Shown in pieces: positions 1 through 6,150 of a stretch of 64,000 bases of DNA. The notes beneath the pieces were generated by a model. The model made no database searches and was not told the origin of the DNA. It saw nothing but the letters and a program-made list of their open reading frames with translations. Numbering within the stretch: the stretch's first letter is position 1; each line of letters begins with the position of its first letter. The translations under genes and the position numbers were made by a program. Source of the DNA: Caloranaerobacter ferrireducens (GTDB taxonomy: Bacteria > Bacillota > Clostridia > Tissierellales > Thermohalobacteraceae); contig NZ_MDJR01000005.1 in the NCBI RefSeq assembly GCF_001730685.1, positions 62,001 to 126,000 of the forward strand, written 5' to 3'.

Positions 1-603
1 TCAATAGGGATTAGTTGGTTTTTGTTTTTAACTATAATTTCAATAATTATTAGTTATTATATAACTATTTTTATAGGTAAGGATAGAGGATTTAAGAAAA
101 ATGAAGCAGAGGATATATTTTTTATATTGGTTATATCAGGATTTATTGGAGCTAGATTAGGTTATGTTGTATGTAATTTAGATTTATATAAGGGACATTT
201 AAAATATATTTTTTCTATAAATCATATAAATCTAAGCTTGCTTGGAGGAGTTATAGCAGGTCTGATTACACTGATAATTATATCAAAGAAAAATAAATTC
301 TCTTTTTATTATTTGTTTAAAATATTTCTGATTCCATTTTATTTTAGTATGTCTTTAGCAATATGGTTTTTGTTTTTTGAAGGTCGTTTAATTGGTAAAG
401 AGTATAATGGGTTTTTATCCATATATCATTTATCTGCTTACAGGCATCCAGTTGTACTTTATTTGTCACTTATATTTATTGTTGGATTAGTCATAGAAGC
501 AATAAATATAAAAAGAAGAATTTTAGGGAAGTATATTTCTTATTTAGTTTTCGTTTTAATTTTGATAAGTTACTATTTAATCAGGATAAAATTAGCAATC
601 TGA
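1..603 (+). CDS. Lgt-like integral membrane protein, 5' end outside window
   Basis: The reading frame is open to the first base of the window, so the true start lies upstream. A TTG at 22 is internal to a continuous hydrophobic N-terminus. About 200 residues are visible, with five to six membrane segments. Motifs resemble prolipoprotein diacylglyceryl transferase: GARLGYV near the N-terminus, a LLGGVIAG segment, GRLIGKEYNG in the place of the Lgt signature, and HPVVLY. These suggest an Lgt-related membrane protein; the key Arg/Asn signature is poorly kept, so lipoprotein transfer activity is not certain. It ends in TGA about 170 bp before the HesB-like gene on the same strand. A short dyad (ATACCC/GGGTAT, 666-682) lies between them without a clear T-run. 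The family assignment is moderately sure; the exact role is not. Confidence 0.6.
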   Translation, partial: SIGISWFLFLTIISIIISYYITIFIGKDRGFKKNEAEDIFFILVISGFIGARLGYVVCNLDLYKGHLKYIFSINHINLSLLGGVIAGLITLIIISKKNKFSFYYLFKIFLIPFYFSMSLAIWFLFFEGRLIGKEYNGFLSIYHLSAYRHPVVLYLSLIFIVGLVIEAINIKRRILGKYISYLVFVLILISYYLIRIKLAI

Positions 604-774
604 TATGAGAATAATTAAAATAGATTGACTTAGACTAATAAATGTATTAGAATTATGTTTAGAAAATACCCTTATAGGGTATATAAATTAATAAAGATAA
701 ACTTATGTATGAAAATAAAGTGATTGTTTATGTATGAGACTTGTTTTCATAATAGTTATGATAGGAGGATAGTA

Positions 775-1074
775 ATGAAGGTAGAAATAACACAAGTAGC
801 TCAAGAAAAACTAAAAGAAATAATGGAAGAAAAAGGAGCAGCATCTCAAAGTGTAAGGATATATATTGCAGGCTTTGGATGAGGTGGTCCAAGTTTTGGG
901 CTTGCTCTGGATGAGCAGAAAGAAAATGACAAAAGCTATGAAGCAGGAGACATTAAATTTGTAGTAGATAAAGATGTTGCTTCTCAATTTGATTATTTTA
1001 ATATCGACTATCTAAATGATTGGTTAAGAAGAGGATTTTATATTACTACAAATGGAGGACATTCTTCTTGTTAA
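775..1074 (+). CDS. HesB/IscA-like selenoprotein (in-frame UGA = Sec36)
   Basis: The start is ATG 775 behind a strong GGAGG (764-768). The frame runs 99 residues to TAA 1072-1074 with one in-frame TGA at 880-882 (codon 36). Reading it as selenocysteine gives AGFGUGGPSFG, where U takes the place of the first conserved Cys of A-type iron-sulfur carriers. The C-terminus NGGHSSC ends in a Cys where IscA proteins carry CGC. Homology on both sides of the TGA is continuous: the N-terminal half reads MKVEITQVAQEKLKEIMEEK and the C-terminal half ends in FNIDYLNDWLRRGFYITTNGG. HesB-like selenoproteins are a known bacterial family. A candidate SECIS hairpin follows the UGA. A strong terminator closes the unit, so it is probably monocistronic. 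Likely role: a small iron-sulfur or redox protein; function of the Sec form is not known to me. Confidence 0.82.
903..917 (+). promoter_or_regulatory. candidate bacterial SECIS hairpin in the HesB-like gene
   Basis: A 5-bp stem TGCTC/GAGCA encloses the loop TGGAT. The loop starts 25 nt after the UGA at 880-882 and has a G in its second position. This fits the published general bacterial SECIS model (apical loop 16-37 nt from UGA, G among its first two bases). Seen in sequence; SelB binding is inferred. Confidence 0.5.
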
Positions 1075-1078
1075 TCTA

Positions 1079-1108
1079 AAAGCAGAACCGATTAGGTTCT
1101 GCTTTTTT
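1079..1108 (+). terminator. rho-independent terminator after the HesB-like selenoprotein gene
   Basis: A 9-bp stem AGCAGAACC/GGTTCTGCT (1081-1089 with 1095-1103) is followed by a T-run. Confidence 0.9.
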
Positions 1109-1142
1109 CTTTTGTTGATGATAGACTCATACTTTTGGATAT

Positions 1143-1343
1143 TTATGAAAAATAAAGTGAATGCTTGTAAGAATTTAGTTAGAAAACTAGATGAAAATTT
1201 TTTAGAAAATCCGTGGGCTTAGCATGGACGCTAAGCCAGCTTCCAGAGTCAGGACGATTCATTGGAAGCGTTAGGATTTTCAAAAAATTTGAATCTAAAG
1301 TTTTCTCTAAATTATTACGCATGAGTCTTATTTTCATAATCCA
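1143..1343. repeat. about 200-bp near-palindromic element with two internal hairpins
   Basis: Two imperfect inverted arms of about 70 bp (1143-1212 and 1271-1343) enclose two tight hairpins: GCTTAGC/GCTAAGC (1217-1236) and GCTTCCA/TGGAAGC (1239-1269). The innermost part of the arms is almost perfect, including AAAATCC/GGATTTT and a long A/T stretch. The whole folds as a cruciform or three-way RNA. It carries no ORF. It directly touches copy 1 of the 110-bp repeat. It may be a miniature inverted-repeat element or a structured RNA. It is the only copy seen in this window. Confidence 0.7.
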
Positions 1344-1453
1344 TAGGAAATTATATACCTTATTAAATTGTAAATAATTTTAAATATAATTTCCGTTTAT
1401 GGATATAGGCAAAATCTTCCTTATAATTTATTTAAATTGAAGATTTTGTTCTA
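1338..1453 (+). repeat. 110-bp two-hairpin dispersed repeat, copy 1
   Basis: First hairpin: an arm with GGAAATTATAT pairs with ATATAATTTCC, flanked by TCCATA and TATGGA. Second hairpin: CAAAATCTTCC pairs with GAAGATTTTG. The same layout recurs at 4598, 5917, 12139 and 18398. The T-rich right end could act as a weak terminator. It separates the selenoprotein gene from the convergent minus-strand gene at 1463. Confidence 0.8.
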
Positions 1454-1462
1454 AATATAAAA

Positions 1463-2056
1463 TTATTTTTTAAAAATAGTATATACAAAAACGTCAATTC
1501 CATCTATATTTTCTGCTGTAGCCTGTAGCTTAAAATTTGGATTTAGCCCATTTACAAAAGCTTCTTTCCAGGCCCTATCTAGATCATACATTATACTATG
1601 ATTTATTTTGTACTCTCTCCAGGTATCAATTAAAATCTGTTTTTTTACATAGAATTTCACTGTGTTATTATCTTTATGAGTTATATTATAACTGCTTTTT
1701 AAACTTCCATCTAAATTATAATTTTTAAGTATTTTATAAATATCTTCTGCTAATTTTATATTGTAATTTTCCTTTAATTTTTTTCCCCAACTATAGCCAT
1801 GACGTTCATATACATATGTTGTTAATTCTAAGCCTGCTCTTTTCCAATTGTTCAATACTGCTTTTACTAATTTTAAATAGTTATTTCTAATATCAGTTAA
1901 ATTATTTTTTTTATCTTCTTCAAGAGGAATGAATTTTTTAATTAAGGGATTAATAATATCATTTGGGAAATTGATTTTAAAAGCTTTTATTATACTATCT
2001 TCCATGCTTTTTAAAAGTTTTAGTTTTATTGAAATTATATCTTCATTATTATACAA
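1463..2056 (-). CDS. hypothetical protein, 197 aa
   Basis: I do not recognise this protein. The frame extends upstream to 2203, but that would put its start inside the copA operator. A better start is the TTG at 2056, which has an AGGAAGGTG ribosome binding site five bases upstream and gives 197 residues beginning (M)YNNEDIIS. The protein is soluble, Lys/Asn/Ile rich, without signal peptide or membrane segment. Aromatic motifs such as YVYERHGYSWGKKL and DRAWKEAFVNG look like a folded domain rather than random sequence. It is divergent from the copper genes. Real gene likely; function unknown. Confidence 0.55.
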   Translation of the reverse strand: MYNNEDIISIKLKLLKSMEDSIIKAFKINFPNDIINPLIKKFIPLEEDKKNNLTDIRNNYLKLVKAVLNNWKRAGLELTTYVYERHGYSWGKKLKENYNIKLAEDIYKILKNYNLDGSLKSSYNITHKDNNTVKFYVKKQILIDTWREYKINHSIMYDLDRAWKEAFVNGLNPNFKLQATAENIDGIDVFVYTIFKK

Positions 2057-2164
2057 AATATCACCTTCCTGTAATACATAAATGGAAACTTGTATTGTTA
2101 AACTATTTAATAAACCTATTTTTATATTAACCAGAAATTTATTAAATATCATGCAAAAAAATAT

Positions 2165-2193
2165 TTGATAAAAAAGAAAAGGTATGCTACAAT
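2165..2193 (+). promoter_or_regulatory. sigma-A promoter of the copper operon
   Basis: TTGATA (2165-2170), a 17-nt spacer, then TACAAT (2188-2193) with an extended TG at 2185-2186. The CsoR-type dyad lies at the expected transcription start. Confidence 0.7.
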
Positions 2194-2200
2194 ATAACCA

Positions 2201-2216
2201 CACCCCACATGGGGTG
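2201..2216 (+). promoter_or_regulatory. CsoR-type copper operator
   Basis: A 16-bp inverted repeat, CACCCCA-CA-TGGGGTG, sits seven bases downstream of the -10 box and 20 bp before the copA start. C-tract/G-tract dyads of this kind are the known operators of CsoR-family repressors, and a csoR gene is at 4948. Binding here would block transcription until Cu(I) releases the repressor. Confidence 0.7.
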
Positions 2217-2236
2217 GGGTAGAAAGGAGGAAGGTT

Positions 2237-4603
2237 ATGGATTATAATAAGATAACTTTGAAAATAGAGGGTATGACATGAGCATCTTGTGCTAAAAGGG
2301 TAGAGGATGCTCTATCAAAATTAAACGGAGTAAAGTTAGCTGTTGTAAATCTTATTGCTGAAAAGGCTACTATAGAGTATGATTCAAAAGTACTTAATGT
2401 AGAAGATATAGTTAAATCCATTGAAAAAACAGGATATAAAGTACCAATTAAGAATATTAACCTTAAGGTTGAAGGAATGACTTGCGCTGCTTGCTCTGCA
2501 AGAGTTGAAAAAGTATTAAACAAAATAGATGGAGTAAAAAATGCTAATGTAAATCTTACGATGGAAAAAGCAACTATTGAAATCTATGAAGGAGCTATCG
2601 AAAATGCAGAACTTATAAAAGCTATAGAGAAAGCAGGATATAAAGCGTTTGAAGAAGATGAGAAAGACGAAGAAGATAGTAAAAAGAGAGTAAAGGAAAT
2701 TAATCATTTAAAAAGACTTTTTACAGCATCTGTAATATTAAGTATACCCTTATTATCAACAATGTTCTTTCATATGGCAGGGATACACACTATATTAGAC
2801 AATGGATATGTACAACTTGCATTGGCTACTCCAGTACAATTTATTATTGGGTATAGGTTTTATAAAGGAGCATATCACTCTTTAAAAGGTGGAGGAGCCA
2901 ATATGGATGTTTTGGTAGCTTTAGGTACTTCATCGGCGTATTTTTACAGTCTTTATAACTTGATTGCAGGGGTTAGAGAATATTATTTTGAAGCATCTGC
3001 AGTTATTATAACTTTAATTTTATTAGGAAAGATGCTGGAGTCGATTGCTAAAGGCAGAACATCTGAAGCTATAAAGAAGCTTATGAATTTGCAGGCTAAA
3101 ACGGCTAAAGTAATAAGAGATGGAAAAGAATTAGATATACCTATAGAAGAAGTTGTGGTTGGAGATACCGTAATAGTACGTCCTGGAGAAAAGATTCCTG
3201 TTGATGGTATTGTTATCGAGGGAAGTTCTTCTGTAGATGAATCTATGCTTACAGGAGAAAGTATTCCAGTAGATAAAAAAGAAGGGGACGAAGTTATTGG
3301 AGCTACAATAAATAAACATGGAACATTTAAGTTTAAAGCTACAAAAGTAGGAAAAGATACAGTATTATCGCAGATAATTAAACTAGTTGAAGAGGCTCAA
3401 GGTTCTAAAGCTCCTGTACAGAGATTAGCTGATAAAGTAGCAGGTATATTTGTGCCGACTGTCGTAGGGATAGCTATTTTGACATTTATAGCATGGTACT
3501 TTGCAGATGGAGATTTTGCTAATGCTTTAATTAATGCAGTAGCAGTTTTGGTTATAGCTTGTCCTTGTGCATTAGGACTTGCAACTCCAACTGCTATAAT
3601 GGTTGGGACAGGAAAAGGAGCTGAGAATGGTATATTGATAAAAGGAGGAGAATATCTAGAAAAAACACATCAGATAAATACACTGATATTTGATAAAACG
3701 GGAACTATAACAAAAGGTGAACCAGAAGTAACAGATATAATAAGCTTTACTAATTCTAAAGAAAATATCTTAAAGTTCGCAGCAATTGCCGAAAAAGCAT
3801 CTGAACATCCTTTAGGTCAAGCAATTGTAAAAAAAGGTGAAGAAAGTGGCATAAAATTGATTGATCCAGAGAAGTTTAATGCAATACCAGGACATGGTAT
3901 ATTTGCAGTTGTAGAAGGTAAAGAAATATATCTGGGTAACAGGAAATTGATGAAAGATAAAAATATTGATATAGAAGATATTGAGGATGAAATTATAAAA
4001 CTTGAGAATCAAGGAAAAACTGCAATGCTATTATCAGTAAATGGTAGAATAGAAGGGATTATTGCTGTAGCAGATACGGTAAAAGAACATTCAAAGGAAG
4101 CTATTAAAGAGCTTAAATCAATGGGAATAGAAGTTTATATGATTACAGGTGATAATGAAAGAACTGCTAAAGCTATAGCTAAAGAAGTAGGTATAGAAAA
4201 TGTGATTGCTGAAGTTTTACCTGAACATAAGGCAGAGAAAGTAGAAAAACTAAAAGCGCAAGGAAAAAAAGTAGGCATGGTTGGAGATGGTATAAATGAT
4301 GCTCCTGCTTTGGTAGCAGCTGATATTGGATTTGCTATCGGGACAGGTACGGATGTTGCTATAGAAGCTGCCGATATAACTTTAATGAAAGGCGATTTAA
4401 GAGATATAGTATTAGCTATTAGATTAAGCAGAAAAACTATGAGAACTATAAAGCAGAATCTTTTCTGGGCATTTTTCTATAACACTGCAGGAATTCCATT
4501 AGCTTCTTTAGGATTTTTGAATCCTATGATAGCTGGTGCAGCTATGGCTTTTAGTTCTGTTTCAGTTGTATCAAATTCACTAAGATTAAAGAGATTTAAA
4601 TAA
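2237..4603 (+). CDS. copA: copper-translocating P1B-type ATPase with Sec in its first HMA domain
   Basis: The start is ATG 2237 behind AAAGGAGG; the frame is open to TAA 4603 (788 residues) except for one TGA at 2279-2281, codon 15. It falls exactly on the first Cys of the first metal-binding motif, giving GMTUASC; the second domain reads GMTCAAC (residues 80-86). Without readthrough no complete metal-binding domain could be made, and no ribosome site precedes a later start. The rest is a normal CopA: eight membrane helices, the CPC motif at 442-444, phosphorylation site DKTGT (Asp486), SEHPLG and GDGINDAP. The protein exports Cu(I) across the membrane. It leads a copA-copZ-csoR unit under a CsoR-type operator. 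A UGA-associated hairpin supports Sec insertion; a nonsense mutation or base error is the alternative. Confidence 0.85.
2299..2316 (+). promoter_or_regulatory. candidate bacterial SECIS hairpin in copA
   Basis: Stem GGTAGAG/CTCTATC (7 bp, one G-U pair) closes a GATG loop that starts 24 nt after the UGA at 2279-2281, with G first in the loop. Spacing nearly equals that of the HesB-like gene. A competing fold pairs GAGCATC (2280-2286) with GATGCTC (2306-2312). Confidence 0.5.
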
Positions 4604-4695
4604 ATTGTATAAGGTAGATTTTGTCTATATCCATTACGGAAATTATATTTAAAATTATCCGTAGTTTAATAAGGAATATAATTTCCTATGGATTA
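4598..4695 (-). repeat. 110-bp two-hairpin dispersed repeat, copy 2 (inverted)
   Basis: Reverse-complement copy of the element at 1338, lying between copA and copZ. The first-hairpin arms are clear at 4629-4692. The second hairpin is degenerate and its outer part merges with the copA end: the last copA codons and stop (ATTTAAATAA) match the ATTTATTTAAAT block of other copies. The element may have landed at the 3' end of copA and provided the stop. Confidence 0.75.
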
Positions 4696-4723
4696 TAAAA
4701 AAATAAAAGAAAGGGTGCATCAT

Positions 4724-4933
4724 ATGACAAAAGTATTATTTATTGAGGGAATGAGTTGTAACCACTGTGCTATGGCGGTAAAAAAAGCGTTAAGTGAAGT
4801 TGAAGGAGTAATATCAGTAGAAGTAGATTTAGAAGGTAAAAAGGCAGTAGTTGAGCTTTCTAAAGAAGTAGAAGAAAATATATTAAAGGATGCAGTAACT
4901 TCAGCAGGATATGAAGTTGTTGATACTAGGTAG
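4724..4933 (+). CDS. copZ: copper chaperone CopZ
   Basis: 69 residues: one heavy-metal-associated domain of the beta-alpha-beta-beta-alpha-beta type with GMSCNHC near the N-terminus. An in-frame ATG at 4688 exists but lies inside the dispersed repeat and lacks a ribosome site. ATG 4724, with GAAAGGGTG upstream, gives the normal CopZ length. It carries Cu(I) in the cytoplasm and hands it to CopA. The csoR start lies just after its stop, so the two are translated together. Confidence 0.9.
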   Translation: MTKVLFIEGMSCNHCAMAVKKALSEVEGVISVEVDLEGKKAVVELSKEVEENILKDAVTSAGYEVVDTR

Positions 4934-4947
4934 TGGGGCGAGATATT

Positions 4948-5211
4948 ATGAATGAAGGTAGAAAGAAAGCATTAAATTTGCTTAAAACTTCAAAAGGACA
5001 AATTGAAGGAATAATAAGAATGATTGAAAATGATAGATATTGCGTTGATATTTCTAAGCAAATACTTGCTGTTCAAGCGTTGCTTAAAAAGGCAAACTTG
5101 AATATAATAGATCAACATATAAAACATTGTGTAAAAGAAGCTGTTCTTAAAGGAGAAGGTGACGAAAAAATTGATGAAATTATTAACATATTAGACAAGT
5201 ATGTAAAGTAG
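4948..5211 (+). CDS. csoR: CsoR-family copper-sensing repressor
   Basis: 87 residues from ATG 4948; a GTG at 4933 overlapping the copZ stop would add five residues. It is an all-helical DUF156-family regulator with KTSKGQIEGIIRMIEN in helix 1, then Cys in RYCVDI and His/Cys in IKHCVKE. This is the Cys-His-Cys Cu(I) site of CsoR proteins. It represses in the apo form and releases DNA on copper binding. The operator at 2201 is the obvious target, giving feedback control of copA-copZ-csoR. Confidence 0.9.
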   Translation: MNEGRKKALNLLKTSKGQIEGIIRMIENDRYCVDISKQILAVQALLKKANLNIIDQHIKHCVKEAVLKGEGDEKIDEIINILDKYVK

Positions 5212-5229
5212 ATTGTAACTAATTTAAAT

Positions 5230-5269
5230 CCTTGTGAATATCTTAAAGCAAAGATAGATATTCGCAAGG
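5230..5269 (+). promoter_or_regulatory. 14-bp hairpin overlapping the ymaF ribosome binding site
   Basis: CCTTGTGAATATCT (5230-5243) pairs with AGATATTCGCAAGG (5256-5269), with one G-U pair. The 3' arm includes the first half of the AAGGAGG Shine-Dalgarno of the next gene. No T-run follows, so it is more likely a translation-control or mRNA-stability element than a terminator. Confidence 0.5.
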
Positions 5270-5280
5270 AGGCCGATTAT

Positions 5281-5586
5281 ATGTATCCGTTTATGAGGAC
5301 GCATGTTCATAAATATAAAGGCAGAACATCTTATAATAAAGGTCATTTGCATGAATTTCATGGGATAACTAGTGAACCTATACCTTTGTGGAGGGGCCAT
5401 GTTCACTTTTATAAAGGATATACAACAATTAATAAAAAGCATAAGCATTATTATATGGGATTTACAAGTGGACCTATCAAAGTGCCAGGAGGTCATGTTC
5501 ATTATATTAATGGGAGAACAAGCTATAATAAAGAACACAGTCACAAATATGTAGACAAAACTTCAAAACAAAAATATAGATACTAA
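5281..5586 (+). CDS. ymaF: His-rich YmaF-like repeat protein
   Basis: 101 residues made of about five repeats of a short unit, HxHxYxGxTS (HVHKYKGRTS, HLHEFHGITS, HVHFYKGYTT, HKHYYMGFTS, HVHYINGRTS). This is the signature of the YmaF family. There is no signal peptide. About a tenth of its residues are His in H-x-H pairs, which suggests metal binding. It follows csoR by 69 bp on the same strand, with a hairpin over its ribosome site, so it may belong to the copper unit. Family known by sequence; biochemical function unknown. Its role in metal handling is inferred from residues and neighbours. Confidence 0.75.
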   Translation: MYPFMRTHVHKYKGRTSYNKGHLHEFHGITSEPIPLWRGHVHFYKGYTTINKKHKHYYMGFTSGPIKVPGGHVHYINGRTSYNKEHSHKYVDKTSKQKYRY

Positions 5587-5589
5587 TAG

Positions 5590-5616
5590 GATGCGGCTTC
5601 AAGCCGCATTTTTTTC
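5590..5616 (+). terminator. terminator of the copper/ymaF unit
   Basis: ATGCGGCTT/AAGCCGCAT palindrome followed by seven T. Confidence 0.9.
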
Positions 5617-5622
5617 TTGCAT

Positions 5623-5650
5623 TTGTCTATGTTTTCGAATATGATATAAA
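5623..5650 (+). promoter_or_regulatory. sigma-A-like promoter of the M-box/mgtE transcript
   Basis: TTGTCT (5623-5628), 16-nt spacer, TATAAA (5645-5650), about 30 bp before the conserved M-box sequence. Confidence 0.5.
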
Positions 5651-5676
5651 TGTATTTAAATATAATGTTAATATAA

Positions 5677-5820
5677 ACCTGGTTAGGAGAGGCTACTATA
5701 TAGAAATACGCCACTGCCCAGAAACATCCAGAGATGCCAATGGGTAAACAGGGATAATCGAGAAGGTTATACCTAATGTGGCTGGGTCAGCCCTAAGCTA
5801 TATAGAGCTAAAACCCAACA
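5677..5820 (+). promoter_or_regulatory. M-box (ykoK) magnesium riboswitch
   Basis: Conserved blocks of the M-box appear in order: GGTTAGGAGAGGCTACTATA, then TACGCCACTGCCCAGAAA, GCCAATGGGTAAACAGGGA, and the 3' part GCTATATAGAGCTAAAACCC. M-box aptamers bind Mg2+ and in Firmicutes switch a terminator before mgtE or mgtA genes. Here a terminator follows at once and mgtE lies 330 bp downstream. High Mg2+ should cause termination. Confidence 0.92.
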
Positions 5821-5828
5821 GGTGCAGG

Positions 5829-5858
5829 TAGACCCTTCACTTGTTTGGAGGGTTTTTT
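5829..5858 (+). terminator. M-box expression-platform terminator
   Basis: ACCCTTCA pairs with TTGGAGGGT (one G-U) around a CTTGT loop and is followed by six T. Confidence 0.85.
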
Positions 5859-5916
5859 AATGCATTAAAATAATATTTTTCTGTAATACTATAATTGCTT
5901 ATTTTTATAATCTATA

Positions 5917-6024
5917 GGAAATTATATTCTTCATTATGTAGATAATTTTAAATATAATTTCCGCTTATGGATATAGGCAAAATTTTCCTTAATAATATTT
6001 ATTTAAATCGAAGATTTTGTTTTG
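5917..6024 (+). repeat. 110-bp two-hairpin dispersed repeat, copy 3
   Basis: Same two-hairpin structure as at 1338, here between the M-box terminator and the mgtE leader ORF. The element therefore lies within the 5' untranslated region of mgtE. Confidence 0.85.
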
Positions 6025-6035
6025 AAAGGGTGGTG

Positions 6036-6134
6036 ATGGTTATGGACTCTGGTCCTATACCTGGGATTAACTTTAAAAAAATTATATTTAGAAGAGCCAT
6101 AACCTTGCCACTTGGGAGTGTGTGGCTCTTCTAA
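6036..6134 (+). CDS. putative mgtE leader peptide, 32 aa
   Basis: A small ORF begins at ATG 6036 behind GAAAGGGTGGTG (a second ATG is at 6042). It encodes MVMDSGPIPGINF followed by a basic, hydrophobic tail ending VWLF, and stops at TAA 6132-6134. It passes through both arms of a perfect 13-bp hairpin. Its stop abuts the mgtE ribosome site, AAAGGAGGG, so the two could be translationally coupled. The acidic/proline N-terminus recalls Mg2+-sensing leader peptides such as Salmonella MgtL, where Asp/Glu- and Pro-rich starts destabilise ribosomes at low Mg2+. That parallel is an inference; no homologue is known to me. Confidence 0.5.
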   Translation: MVMDSGPIPGINFKKIIFRRAITLPLGSVWLF

Positions 6135-6135
6135 A
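6087..6135 (+). promoter_or_regulatory. perfect 13-bp hairpin directly before the mgtE ribosome binding site
   Basis: TTTAGAAGAGCCA (6087-6099) pairs fully with TGGCTCTTCTAAA (6123-6135). The 3' arm ends in the first bases of the mgtE Shine-Dalgarno. A ribosome finishing the leader ORF would hold the hairpin open. Confidence 0.75.
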
Positions 6136-6150
6136 AGGAGGGAGAAATAA

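Noticed and set aside
2237-2476. copA 5' region as a pseudogene fragment with CopA starting at 2477
   Set aside because: A start at 2477 would begin inside the second GMTC motif without a ribosome site. The upstream frame has a strong site, promoter and operator, and its only stop is a TGA at a Cys position with a hairpin after it.
4688-4723. Earlier start for CopZ
   Set aside because: The ATG belongs to the 110-bp repeat and there is no ribosome site; the 4724 start has one and gives the normal length.
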